This document shows positions 1 to 5,818 of a stretch of 11,014 nt of DNA, piece after piece. The position numbers and the translations under genes were made by a program. The notes under the pieces are model-generated. The model was not told the origin of the DNA, did no database searches, and saw nothing but the letters and a program-made list of their open reading frames with translations. Source of the stretch: Phenylobacterium sp. GTDB lineage: Bacteria; Pseudomonadota; Alphaproteobacteria; Caulobacterales; Caulobacteraceae. How positions within the stretch are numbered: the first letter of the stretch is position 1; each line of letters opens with the position of its first letter. Where the stretch lies: positions 1-11,014 of the forward strand of contig JANXXA010000455.1 of NCBI GenBank assembly GCA_025350885.1, read 5' to 3'.

Positions 1-38
1 CGATGCTCGTCGCTCTGGCCCGGTCCACCCTGCGTCAT
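1..38 (-). CDS. possible start of a divergent gene, cut by the left edge
   Basis: On the minus strand an ATG at 38-36 opens a frame (MTQGGPGQSDEH) that stays open to the window edge. Only 12 codons are visible, and I see no clear Shine-Dalgarno sequence before it. Its position, divergent from the DUF883 operon with about 130 bases between the two starts, would suit a real gene, but chance ORFs are common at this GC content. No function can be assigned. Low confidence. Confidence 0.2.
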   Translation of the reverse strand, partial: MTQGGPGQSDEH

Positions 39-90
39 CGCGGAAATATAGAGCGCGGCGCGCGAGATCGCCCGTCTTTTCGCGCGAGCC

Positions 91-115
91 GGAACCGGCT
101 AGGGTGTGCGACGTT
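91..115 (+). promoter_or_regulatory. EcfG (general stress sigma) promoter of the DUF883 operon
   Basis: GGAAC at 91-95 and CGTT at 112-115 are separated by exactly 16 bases, a perfect match to the alphaproteobacterial EcfG/SigT consensus. Transcription would start near 121-123, giving a leader of about 45 bases before the ATG at 167. The -35 lies in a small inverted repeat (AGCCGG-AA-CCGGCT, 87-100). Inference from sequence only, but four other perfect copies occur in the window at gene starts. Confidence 0.8.
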
Positions 116-166
116 TCGGCTTGCGCGCCCCGCCGCTCGCCGGGACCTCATTTTCGGAGACAACCC

Positions 167-487
167 ATGCCCGCCAACGCTTTCGATACGGCCGCCGACG
201 AGACCAACGCCGCGGTGAAGTCCGCCACCCAGGGCGCCACCAAACTCTCCGGCGAAGCCCAGCGCTCGTTCGCCGACGCTGCCAAGCGGATCGAAAGGGC
301 TGTGCAGGACGGCGTCGAGCAGATCCGCTCGCACACCCGGGCCTACACCGACAATGCCGGCGAGCAGCTGGACCAGGCGCAGCAGTATGTCACCGATCGC
401 GTGCGCGAACGCCCGCTGGCGGCCACCGGCGCGGCGCTCGGCGTCGGCGTGCTGATCGGGCTCCTGCTGTCGTCCACCCGCCGCTGA
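167..487 (+). CDS. DUF883 (ElaB/YqjD-like) small membrane-anchored protein
   Basis: A 106-residue protein starting at ATG 167, preceded by GGAGA at 156-160. Residues 1-80 are Ala/Gln/Glu-rich and probably form an amphipathic helix or coiled coil. Residues 81-102 (ERPLAATGAALGVGVLIGLL) form one C-terminal membrane segment with spaced glycines, followed by a short basic tail (STRR). This is the usual shape of the DUF883/ElaB/YqjD family, whose E. coli members are stationary-phase inner-membrane proteins that bind ribosomes through their N-terminal part. Whether this one does so is not known. It is the first gene of a two-gene unit, with the YqjE-like gene 11 bases downstream, and is probably stress-induced because of the EcfG promoter at 91-115. 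The longer frame from 104 was rejected: it would begin inside the promoter and lacks an SD. Confidence 0.85.
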   Translation: MPANAFDTAADETNAAVKSATQGATKLSGEAQRSFADAAKRIERAVQDGVEQIRSHTRAYTDNAGEQLDQAQQYVTDRVRERPLAATGAALGVGVLIGLLLSSTRR

Positions 488-498
488 TCCTGGAGCGC

Positions 499-915
499 GT
501 GATCTTCCGCAAAGCCGTCGGACTGGTCGTCGCCTTCACCGCCATCGCGGTGGCGGCGGCCGTCTGTATCGTGGCGCTGGCCTTCGCGCTGTTCGCCGCC
601 ATCCGCGATCTGATCGGTCCGGCCTGGGGCGCAGCGGCCGTGGCTGCGGCGTTCGCGCTGATCGCCCTGATCGCGGCCCTGGTGGTGACGCGCAAGGCCC
701 GGCCGCGGAAGTTCGCCGGGCACGCTCAACCCGAGAGCCTTGCGTCCAGGCTGATCGACCTGGCCAAAGAGCGGCCGCTTGTCGCCGCCGGAGCGGCCGC
801 GGCTGTGGTCGCCGTGATGGTCCGAAACCCTCGCATTCTGGCCCCGGTCATCGCCGCCGCCTTCGCCAGCCGCACGCCGCCGGCGGCAAGGGCGCCGAAG
901 CCGCGCAAAACCTAG
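499..915 (+). CDS. YqjE/holin-like small membrane protein
   Basis: A 138-residue protein with GTG as the preferred start (499), 11 bases after the DUF883 stop. A GGAG lies at 492-495, which is close to the start. Two strongly hydrophobic segments, about residues 7-34 and 41-63, are followed by a basic cytosolic-looking patch (TRKARPRK). A further hydrophobic, Ala-rich C-terminal stretch spans about 92-122, and the tail is basic. The two-helix part plus its position behind a DUF883 gene resembles the YqjD-YqjE pair, where YqjE belongs to the phage-holin-III-like/DUF1469 membrane proteins. The family call rests on topology and context, not a specific motif. Residues 91-100 repeat the ERPL-A-GAA pattern of the upstream protein. 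The stop codon overlaps the convergent phosphoesterase stop within a shared CTAG (912-915). Confidence 0.65.
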   Translation: MIFRKAVGLVVAFTAIAVAAAVCIVALAFALFAAIRDLIGPAWGAAAVAAAFALIALIAALVVTRKARPRKFAGHAQPESLASRLIDLAKERPLVAAGAAAAVVAVMVRNPRILAPVIAAAFASRTPPAARAPKPRKT

Positions 916-1703
916 ATTTGCCCACGCCGGTCCACGGACCAGGACCGATAGGGATCGTAGTGCGAGCCCGTCCACTGCAGGGCGGCGACGCGGATCGCCG
1001 CCTCGTCGATCTCCAGAACATTGAATCCAGGCGGCGTGCCACGTTCGCGGGTGGATAGCGTGCCAGCGCCCACCGCGTGAGTGCGGCCGTCTCCGAACGC
1101 GTAGGGCCAGACGAACGGCGCATGTATGTGACCCGACAGGACAAGGTCTACCTTCGCCTCGGCGAACGTCCGCGCCGCCGCCGGACCGCCCCAGACGCGG
1201 GCAGTCATCGGCCCGCCGATCATTTCGGTCAGTGGATGGTGACAGACCACGATGCGCGCGCGGCCGCCGGCCGCCTCGCCGAACCAATCCAAGGCCAGGC
1301 GCACTTCGCCCATGGCGATCTGGCCCTTCGACCAGTTGAGCCGCGGCTGGGCGCCCCTGGCGGTGTTCACGCCCCGGACGGCCAGACCGGGGCCGAGATG
1401 CTGCTGCCTGGAGGCCTGGCCGATGGCGTGCTCGTAGCGACGGAAGGGCGCGAAAATCCGCTCGGCCCAGGCCAGGTAGGGCGCGTCGTGATTGCCGGGG
1501 GTCACCAGCTTCGGCGCCGCGATTGCCGACAACCAGGCCGCGGCCGTCCGGAATTCGGCGACCTCGGCGTACTGTGTCAGGTCGCCGCTCACCACCACCA
1601 GGTCGAAGGCGCCTGCATTGAGAAACTCGGTCGCGGCCGCCACGGCCGGCGCATTCTCGCCGCCGAAATGGATGTCGGAAAGGTGAGCCAGGCGAAGGGT
1701 CAC
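912..1703 (-). CDS. calcineurin-like metallophosphoesterase
   Basis: A 263-residue cytosolic enzyme with all the metal-binding blocks of the calcineurin-like (MPP) fold: D10-x-H12 (LSDIHFGG), GD41 (SGDLT), GN71H72D (PGNHD), H155-H156 (CHHPL) and GH192-x-H194 (SGHIH). These bind a two-metal centre that hydrolyses phosphoester bonds. The substrate is not readable from sequence; the DxH-type N-terminus is shared by cyclic-nucleotide and lipid-related phosphoesterases. I chose GTG 1703 because it directly precedes the core and starts 10 bases after the lipid kinase stop. An upstream in-frame start at 1760 would add 19 mostly basic residues overlapping that gene. The gene is second in an operon with the lipid kinase, so stress induction from the promoter at 2703-2678 is likely. 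Confidence 0.85.
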   Translation of the reverse strand: MTLRLAHLSDIHFGGENAPAVAAATEFLNAGAFDLVVVSGDLTQYAEVAEFRTAAAWLSAIAAPKLVTPGNHDAPYLAWAERIFAPFRRYEHAIGQASRQQHLGPGLAVRGVNTARGAQPRLNWSKGQIAMGEVRLALDWFGEAAGGRARIVVCHHPLTEMIGGPMTARVWGGPAAARTFAEAKVDLVLSGHIHAPFVWPYAFGDGRTHAVGAGTLSTRERGTPPGFNVLEIDEAAIRVAALQWTGSHYDPYRSWSVDRRGQI

Positions 1704-1713
1704 GGCGGGCAGC

Positions 1714-2580
1714 TCAGGCCGCCTTCGGGATCGCCAGGATGCGCGCGACCTTGGGCTCATAGCGCACCTCGGCCATCGCCTTCAGGCGCACGGTTTCGCC
1801 ATCCAGAATCGCCGGGATCGGTCGGGCGGCCCAGATGTGCGCCCGCCGGCAGGGCTCAACCTCCACCCCAGGCGCGGCGCGCCAGTCCCCGGTCAGGGCA
1901 TGGAATCCCAGTCGAAAGGCCGCGGCGGTGTCCCTCACATCAAGCGCCGCGGCCTCCAGGGCGGTGGCATCGTCGCTGAGCGCCCGCGACGTAAGCGGGC
2001 ACATGAAGACCAGCGCCTCGGCTTTTTCCGGCGGGTCACTGTCGAGAATGTAGCGAAGGCGACCGGAGAAAGCGCGGCGCATAGCCAGTCGGGCGATCGC
2101 CCAGGCTCTGCGGGCCTGCCCGACGCGCGCGGCCTCGCGGGCCGGCGCCCAGAGCGCCGGTGAGCCGAGGATCGCGGCCACCATGAACTTGTGACCATCG
2201 ATCTCGCCACCGCCGATCGGTCGCTCCTGTCCCGTTTCCAGGGCTGTTTTCAGGGCGTCCTGCCAGGTGGTCACCCCATAGACCGCATGCGGCAGCATGT
2301 TCATCGTTCCGCCCGGCAAGGGGGCGATCATCGGGCCGTCGGGGCCACACATTTCGGCTGCGGCGCGCGCGGTGCCGTCGCCGGCAAGAATGATCAGCAG
2401 GTCAGGGGCGGCGTCGACGGCCGCGCGCAGACACGTGCTGATGTCCGACTTTTCTGGCGCGTGAACATTTGCCTTGAGGCCAAAGTCAGCCAGGAGGGCT
2501 TCCATCTCATCCGGCGCGGTTTTCCCGACGCTGCCAGATGCGACATTGGCGATGACCTCGACTGTTCGAATTGCGGCCAA
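1714..2580 (-). CDS. diacylglycerol-kinase catalytic-domain lipid kinase
   Basis: With the TTG start at 2580 this is 288 residues. It carries the DAGK catalytic fold: an N-terminal strand and phosphate-binding turn (VEVIANVASGSVG, about 7-19), an AGDGT nucleotide-binding loop (66-70, usually GGDGT), PLPGGTMNMLPHAVYG (87-102) matching the second glycine loop, and ILDGE (258-262) near the C-terminal lobe. Family members phosphorylate diacylglycerol or related lipids, or sphingosine-like bases, with ATP at the inner membrane. The exact substrate is unknown. The start is uncertain: ATG 2643 gives 21 extra residues beginning MNCCAAPVG that do not look like family sequence, and the best ribosome site nearby serves a different frame (see the leader ORF). 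It heads the operon with the phosphoesterase, 10 bases apart, behind a perfect EcfG promoter. Confidence 0.85.
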   Translation of the reverse strand: MAAIRTVEVIANVASGSVGKTAPDEMEALLADFGLKANVHAPEKSDISTCLRAAVDAAPDLLIILAGDGTARAAAEMCGPDGPMIAPLPGGTMNMLPHAVYGVTTWQDALKTALETGQERPIGGGEIDGHKFMVAAILGSPALWAPAREAARVGQARRAWAIARLAMRRAFSGRLRYILDSDPPEKAEALVFMCPLTSRALSDDATALEAAALDVRDTAAAFRLGFHALTGDWRAAPGVEVEPCRRAHIWAARPIPAILDGETVRLKAMAEVRYEPKVARILAIPKAA

Positions 2581-2587
2581 GGTCTGT

Positions 2588-2650
2588 CTAGAATTCGAAA
2601 CGTGGTGGCGGGCCGTTCCAACCGGGGCTGCGCAGCAGTTCATCAGCCAT
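2588..2650 (-). CDS. possible 20-residue leader ORF before the lipid kinase
   Basis: ATG 2650 has the best Shine-Dalgarno in this stretch (GGGGAG, 2663-2658, 7 bases upstream). It opens a 20-codon frame, MADELLRSPGWNGPPPRFEF, ending at TAG 2590-2588, only 7 bases before the TTG proposed for the lipid kinase. It lies inside the transcript predicted from the EcfG promoter at 2703-2678. It could be a leader peptide whose translation feeds ribosomes to the weak TTG start. It could also be a chance ORF, or the sign of a sequence error that split the true N-terminus. No similarity recognised. Confidence 0.3.
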   Translation of the reverse strand: MADELLRSPGWNGPPPRFEF

Positions 2651-2677
2651 CGACGTGCTCCCCAAGACAAGACTCAT

Positions 2678-2703
2678 AACGACGCAAATGGCTACGGGGT
2701 TCC
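2678..2703 (-). promoter_or_regulatory. EcfG promoter of the lipid kinase-phosphoesterase operon
   Basis: Read on the minus strand, GGAAC at 2703-2699 and CGTT at 2681-2678 are 17 bases apart, an accepted EcfG spacing. The start of transcription would be near 2671, so the ATG at 2677-2675 would not be transcribed. A GAGTC (GANTC, the CcrM methylation site of Caulobacter relatives) lies at 2675-2671 at the predicted start. Inferred from sequence. Confidence 0.72.
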
Positions 2704-2802
2704 TGAGCGGTCCGCCGCCGGGTCAGCGCGTTTTTTCGCGGCACAAGGGGCCTTGGAGCCGCTCTTGCGTTATGTAGCTGAAACTCTGAAGAGGCGCGAG
2801 CA

Positions 2803-3255
2803 ATGAGCATTCACAGATCGGCCGTCCTGACGGTGCTGGCGCTTGGCCTGGGTCTCGGCGCGTGCGCAAGCCTGACGCCCGGCCGCTACCGCCGCGCAGA
2901 ACCGCCTCAGCGCTGCGCCGATCAGACAGTCGCCGTCTATTTCGAGTCTGAGTCCGCCGAGATTGGCCGCGAGAGCCAAGCGGTGATCTCGGCCGCGGCC
3001 AGAGCGTCGAAACCCTGCCGCGTCCTCGGCATCGAGGTTGTGGGGTTGGCCGACTCCACGGGCGCGGCCGGTGCGAATCTCGAGCTGTCGCGACGCCGCG
3101 CGGCGTCTGTCACCTCAGCCTTGGCGGCGGCAGGGCTGCCAACCAGGGACCTCAAAATCACCGCAGGCGGTCAAGCCGGCGCGACCACGGTCGACGGCAA
3201 GTCAGCACCGCTGCGCCGCCGCGCCGATGTGGTGATGCATCTGCGTCCCCGATAG
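2803..3255 (+). CDS. OmpA-like peptidoglycan-binding lipoprotein
   Basis: A 150-residue protein with a good SD (GAAGAGG, 2788-2794) 8 bases before ATG 2803. The N-terminus is a lipoprotein signal peptide: basic start, hydrophobic core, and lipobox L18-G-A-C21, so Cys21 should be lipidated. The mature part is one OmpA/MotB-type domain: a VAVYFESES strand at about 43-51, then GLADSTG with Asp84 and NLELSRRRA with Arg99. The 15-residue gap between Asp84 and Arg99 equals the gap between the peptidoglycan-contacting Asp and Arg of E. coli OmpA. The protein probably tethers the outer membrane to the wall. It differs from Pal in its short linker and in four cysteines (21, 38, 72 plus none beyond the domain core, with Cys38/Cys72 possibly paired). 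It stands alone, divergent from the lipid kinase. No EcfG promoter precedes it. Confidence 0.85.
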   Translation: MSIHRSAVLTVLALGLGLGACASLTPGRYRRAEPPQRCADQTVAVYFESESAEIGRESQAVISAAARASKPCRVLGIEVVGLADSTGAAGANLELSRRRAASVTSALAAAGLPTRDLKITAGGQAGATTVDGKSAPLRRRADVVMHLRPR

Positions 3256-3924
3256 AGCCTTGTCCAACAAGCCGGTGCGCCGTGACAAAGGGTGGGCGGA
3301 TCCGAAAACCCGCCCGAAGTTCTGTATCATCGGGAGTAGGGTGCGGAGACGGCAGACCGGCGTATCGCCGATCTCAAGTCGGGGGGGCGTCGCCGCCTCC
3401 GCAGTCATGAAACACCTGCCGGGCGAAACCGTTCCGACCGCTGACGGAATATTTTGGACATCCCTTCGCTCAGGTGATTCCGCGACTTCGGTCGCCCTCG
3501 CCGCGTGCCACGAACAGCGACCCTTTCGAGGCGTTTCGAGCGGGCAGGGGCGTGCTGGGCGGCGTCTCAGACCTAGTCGCTGACAGGGCGATCCAAACCG
3601 TGACCTATGCTTCGCGACCCGTGCTCAGCGTCACCCAAGCCCGGAACGGGTGCTCCAGGCGTCGGATGGTCTGGATGCTGACATTCGCAACCTTGTCGGC
3701 CTCGCTTAACCTTTTCGCGGCGTGGACCTGGAAGGCCCCGGACCGGAGGGTGTTCGATTCCGCCGACGACATTCCCCCACGGCCCTTCTCGCCGGCCTCG
3801 CCGGCGGCTTGGGTTCAGCCGGCGGCGCGACTGACCTCGCCGTAATGAGCCAGCCGCTGCTCCAGGATGGCCAGCCGCCACGACGAGGCGGCCGAGCCGC
3901 GTTTCTGACCGCTGGCAAGGCCCC
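3256..3924. other. 669-base stretch without a convincing gene
   Basis: Between the OmpA-like gene and phyR no frame on either strand shows a recognisable full-length protein. Contents seen: a weak hairpin just behind the OmpA-like gene (GGGCGG 3294-3299 with CCGCCC 3310-3315, no T-run), and on the minus strand two short in-frame ORFs behind phyR, one with a partial HTH-like pattern (listed separately). The stretch from 3316 to about 3600 holds nothing I can name. It may be decayed coding sequence or a transcript untranslated region. Confidence 0.5.
3605..3772 (-). CDS. small ORF with HTH (XRE-like) pattern, possible gene remnant
   Basis: ATG 3772, right behind a GGGGGA, opens 55 codons ending at TAG 3607-3605. 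Residues 21-40 (RLSEADKVANVSIQTIRRLE) resemble the second and third helices of XRE/Cro-type helix-turn-helix proteins (compare the common pattern LSQ..LA..aGVS..TI.RLE), but are about two residues short before VS. The 15 residues after it do not continue like that family. It may be a decayed regulator, a small real protein or chance. It is in frame with a 37-codon ORF just upstream, separated by one TGA. Confidence 0.3.
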   Translation of the reverse strand: MSSAESNTLRSGAFQVHAAKRLSEADKVANVSIQTIRRLEHPFRAWVTLSTGREA

Positions 3925-3928
3925 TCAT
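3815..3928 (-). CDS. 37-residue ORF overlapping the phyR stop (ATGA)
   Basis: An ATG at 3928-3926 overlaps the phyR stop TGA (3927-3925) as ATGA, the classic arrangement for translational coupling. The frame runs 37 codons (including SWRLAILEQRLAHYGEVSRA) to TGA 3817-3815. If that TGA is ignored, the frame continues through 14 codons into the HTH-like ORF at 3772. No known family recognised. It could be a small protein made together with PhyR or the 5' part of a broken gene. Low confidence. Confidence 0.25.
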   Translation of the reverse strand: MRGLASGQKRGSAASSWRLAILEQRLAHYGEVSRAAG

Positions 3929-4725
3929 GCCGCTTGCTTTGCGACGTTGCGGGGATGGAAGAACAAGGCCTGACCGATGGCGGCCTTAACCGTTTCCGGT
4001 TGGAAGGGCTTGGTGATCAGGAAAGTCGGCTCCGGCCGTTCGCCCGTCAGCAGCCGCTCGGGGAAGGCGGTGATGAAAATGACCGGAACATCGAAGCGCG
4101 CCAGGATATCCTTGACCGCGTCGATGCCGGACGAACCATCCGCCAGCTGGATGTCGGCCAGGACCAGTCCAGGGGTCTTGCGGGCGACAGCATCGACAGC
4201 TTCGGCGCGAGTCGCGGCGATATCCACGACCGTGTGACCAAGCTCCGTGACCAGGGCCTCGATGTCAGCGGCGATCACCGGTTCATCCTCGATGATCAGC
4301 ACGTCGGTGGCCAGTTCGGCGTCGATCTCGGTCTGCGCTTCAGCGATCAACTGCTCGATCTCCGAGAAATCGGCGCCAAGAATTTGCGAGGCTTCAGAGG
4401 GCGTGAATCCTTCAAGCGCGGTGAGCAGGAAGGCTTGGCGCGAGCGGGGTGCGATCCGCATCAGCCGGCGCGTCGGATCGTCCTGCGTTGCGACGTCTTC
4501 GTCGCGACGCTCAAGCTTTGCCCCGGAGCTGCACCAGATCGCGTGGAACACTTGGTAAAGCGCGACACGCGGCGTGAGCTCCGGCTCCAGAACCCGTTCT
4601 CCCGCCGCAAGCGCCTCAAGAGCCACGCGGACATAGTGGTCACCGGTGGTTTGATCGCCAGTGAGGGCGCGGGCGTAGCGACGAACATAGGGCAAATGCG
4701 GGGCGAGGCGGGCGAGCAGACTCAT
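3925..4725 (-). CDS. phyR: PhyR, general stress response anti-anti-sigma response regulator
   Basis: The 266-residue length and the domain order are typical of PhyR. The N-terminal EcfG-mimic domain (about 1-137) has sigma-2-like and sigma-4-like helices, and the C-terminal receiver (about 141-256) has the acidic pair E146-D147, phospho-acceptor D191 (LADIQL), T219 and K239 (ITKPF). The loop ITAFPERLLTGERPEP is characteristic of the family. Phosphorylation opens the protein, so that the sigma-like domain captures NepR and releases EcfG. ATG 4725 has AAAGG (4737-4733) 7 bases upstream. The gene is divergent from nepR-ecfG and has its own perfect EcfG promoter (4853-4829), giving positive feedback. 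The N-terminal domain lacks DNA-binding function in this family. Confidence 0.95.
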   Translation of the reverse strand: MSLLARLAPHLPYVRRYARALTGDQTTGDHYVRVALEALAAGERVLEPELTPRVALYQVFHAIWCSSGAKLERRDEDVATQDDPTRRLMRIAPRSRQAFLLTALEGFTPSEASQILGADFSEIEQLIAEAQTEIDAELATDVLIIEDEPVIAADIEALVTELGHTVVDIAATRAEAVDAVARKTPGLVLADIQLADGSSGIDAVKDILARFDVPVIFITAFPERLLTGERPEPTFLITKPFQPETVKAAIGQALFFHPRNVAKQAA

Positions 4726-4828
4726 GGGGCGACCTTTCCCATTGGCGATGAACGCAGTGATCCGGGCTGCAGCTGACGATCCGCCATCTTAAGACATTCC
4801 CCCAGACAAAGCCGCTTCGATGCAGTGA

Positions 4829-4853
4829 AACGCCGCCGCGTGGAACCGGTTCC
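4829..4853 (-). promoter_or_regulatory. EcfG promoter of phyR
   Basis: On the minus strand GGAAC (4853-4849), 16 bases, then CGTT (4832-4829): a perfect match. Transcription would start near 4822 and leave a leader of roughly 95 bases before the phyR ATG. The -35 is half of the palindrome GGAACCGGTTCC. Confidence 0.8.
4842..4853. repeat. palindrome GGAACCGGTTCC joining two opposed -35 elements
   Basis: A perfect 12-base palindrome. Its minus-strand half is the -35 of the phyR promoter. Its plus-strand half (GGAAC 4842-4846) is followed after 17 bases by AGTT (4864-4867), three of four matches to CGTT, so it may serve as a weaker second promoter towards nepR. A chance palindrome is possible, because GGAACC is common at such -35 boxes. 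Confidence 0.55.
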
Positions 4854-4893
4854 CTTGTGCGGGAGTTTTCTGCATCTTGAGCGCCGTCGCACG

Positions 4894-4918
4894 GGAACCT
4901 CAAGTTAAGCGGGGCGTT
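4894..4918 (+). promoter_or_regulatory. EcfG promoter of nepR-ecfG
   Basis: GGAAC (4894-4898), 16 bases, CGTT (4915-4918): a perfect match. The start would be near 4925, with a leader of about 60 bases if nepR starts at GTG 4988. Autoregulation of nepR-ecfG by EcfG is well established in alphaproteobacteria. Confidence 0.85.
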
Positions 4919-4987
4919 GTTGGACGACAGAATGTCTAAAGGGGGCGGCTACCGCGCAAGCGATATGCCGAAGCAGCCATCGAAAAT

Positions 4988-5164
4988 GTGCCTTCACCAG
5001 ACCCGCGCAAGCCGTCAATGGCGCTTGATGAAGCACGCTTGCGCCAGCAGGCCATCGGCGTGCGGCTTCGCCAGATGTTCGATGATGTGGTGAATGAAGA
5101 CGTTCCCGACGAGTTCCTCGACATCCTGCGCAGAGCCGACAGTCGCACGGGGGAGAGCGGCTGA
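4988..5164 (+). CDS. nepR: NepR, anti-sigma factor of EcfG
   Basis: A short frame of 58 residues from GTG 4988. The core at about 22-46 (AIGVRLRQMFDDVVNEDVP, then DEFLDIL) carries the NepR signature: IG..LR..(Y/F)..VV.E.VP..FL..L. NepR binds EcfG and keeps it from RNA polymerase until PhyR~P takes NepR away. The start is uncertain: GTG 4988 gives the usual family length, and ATG 5018 gives 48 residues. Neither has a strong SD. Three ATGs upstream (4932, 4965, 4986) are all in another frame. The stop TGA shares its A with the ecfG ATG (TGATG, 5162-5166), so the two proteins are probably made in a coupled ratio. Confidence 0.9.
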   Translation: MPSPDPRKPSMALDEARLRQQAIGVRLRQMFDDVVNEDVPDEFLDILRRADSRTGESG

Positions 5165-5769
5165 TGTCGGCGCCTGTGACCCGCCGCCCTTCACGACCTA
5201 GCTCGGACGACGAGGGCTTCAAGCGGGAATTGGTCCGGCTAATTCCACATCTGCGGGCCTTCGCCCGAACCCTTTGCGGCGATCCGACCGCCGCCGATGA
5301 TCTGGCGCAGGACGCCATGATGAAAGCGTGGGACGCCCGCGCCAGTTTTCAGATGGGCACCAATATGAAGGCCTGGACCTTCATGATCCTGCGCAATCAG
5401 TTCTATTCTGAAAAGCGGCGGTCCTGGCGCCAGACCCAGCTCGATCAGGAAGCCGCCGAACGCACTCTGGTCGCGGTGGATGATCCGGAAGCCCCGGTGG
5501 CGCTGGATGAACTGCGCCTGGGCCTGGCCATGTTGCCGGCTGAACAGCGCGAAGCGTTGATCCTGGTCGGCGCCGGCGGCTTTGCCTATGAGGAGGCCGC
5601 CGAGATCTGCAACTGCGCGGTTGGAACCGTGAAAAGCCGTGTAAGCCGCGCCCGCCGTGCCCTGCACGCTGTCCTTGAGGACGGGTCCTATGACCGCGAT
5701 GGCGCGTCGGCGGGGGACGCCATGCGGGCGATCCTGGCGGATGCGGAGCGGTTAAGCACCGTTCGTTGA
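5164..5769 (+). CDS. ecfG: EcfG-type general stress ECF sigma factor (SigT)
   Basis: A 201-residue ECF sigma factor. Region 2 spans about 22-90 and includes DDLAQDAMMKAW (45-56), which contacts the -10. Region 4 spans about 118-170 with LPAEQREALILV and the HTH GTVKSRVSRARR (154-165), which reads the -35. The SD GGGGGAG (5149-5155) lies 8 bases before ATG 5164 and overlaps the end of nepR. The position after nepR, divergent from phyR, identifies the EcfG subgroup. It should recognise the GGAAC-N16/17-CGTT sites found in this window, including its own. A tail of about 30 residues follows region 4, as is usual in this subgroup. Confidence 0.95.
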   Translation: MSAPVTRRPSRPSSDDEGFKRELVRLIPHLRAFARTLCGDPTAADDLAQDAMMKAWDARASFQMGTNMKAWTFMILRNQFYSEKRRSWRQTQLDQEAAERTLVAVDDPEAPVALDELRLGLAMLPAEQREALILVGAGGFAYEEAAEICNCAVGTVKSRVSRARRALHAVLEDGSYDRDGASAGDAMRAILADAERLSTVR

Positions 5770-5818
5770 GGCCGCGCCGCGCCCCCCGCCTGGTCTATGA
5801 GGGCAGGATCAATCCTCC

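Noticed and set aside
343..1287. 314-codon minus-strand ORF across the YqjE-like gene and the phosphoesterase end
   Set aside because: Shadow frame of better supported genes on both sides of the CTAG junction.
2599..2619. GGAAC ... CGTT on the minus strand as a second lipid kinase promoter
   Set aside because: The spacing is 12 bases, outside the 16-17 used by EcfG.
3294..3315. Hairpin behind the OmpA-like gene as a terminator
   Set aside because: Six-pair stem with a ten-base loop and no T-run; too weak to call.
3411..3435. Minus-strand GGAAC-N16-TGTT
   Set aside because: Three of four -10 matches, but it points to no supported gene; the next frame downstream (3408-3202) overlaps the OmpA-like gene end and looks like noise.
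3260..3583. 107-codon plus-strand ORF behind the OmpA-like gene
   Set aside because: No SD, no family pattern and no sign of codon-position structure; treated as chance.
3934..4776. 280-codon plus-strand ORF opposite phyR
   Set aside because: Antisense to PhyR, whose receiver and sigma-like motifs are unmistakable.
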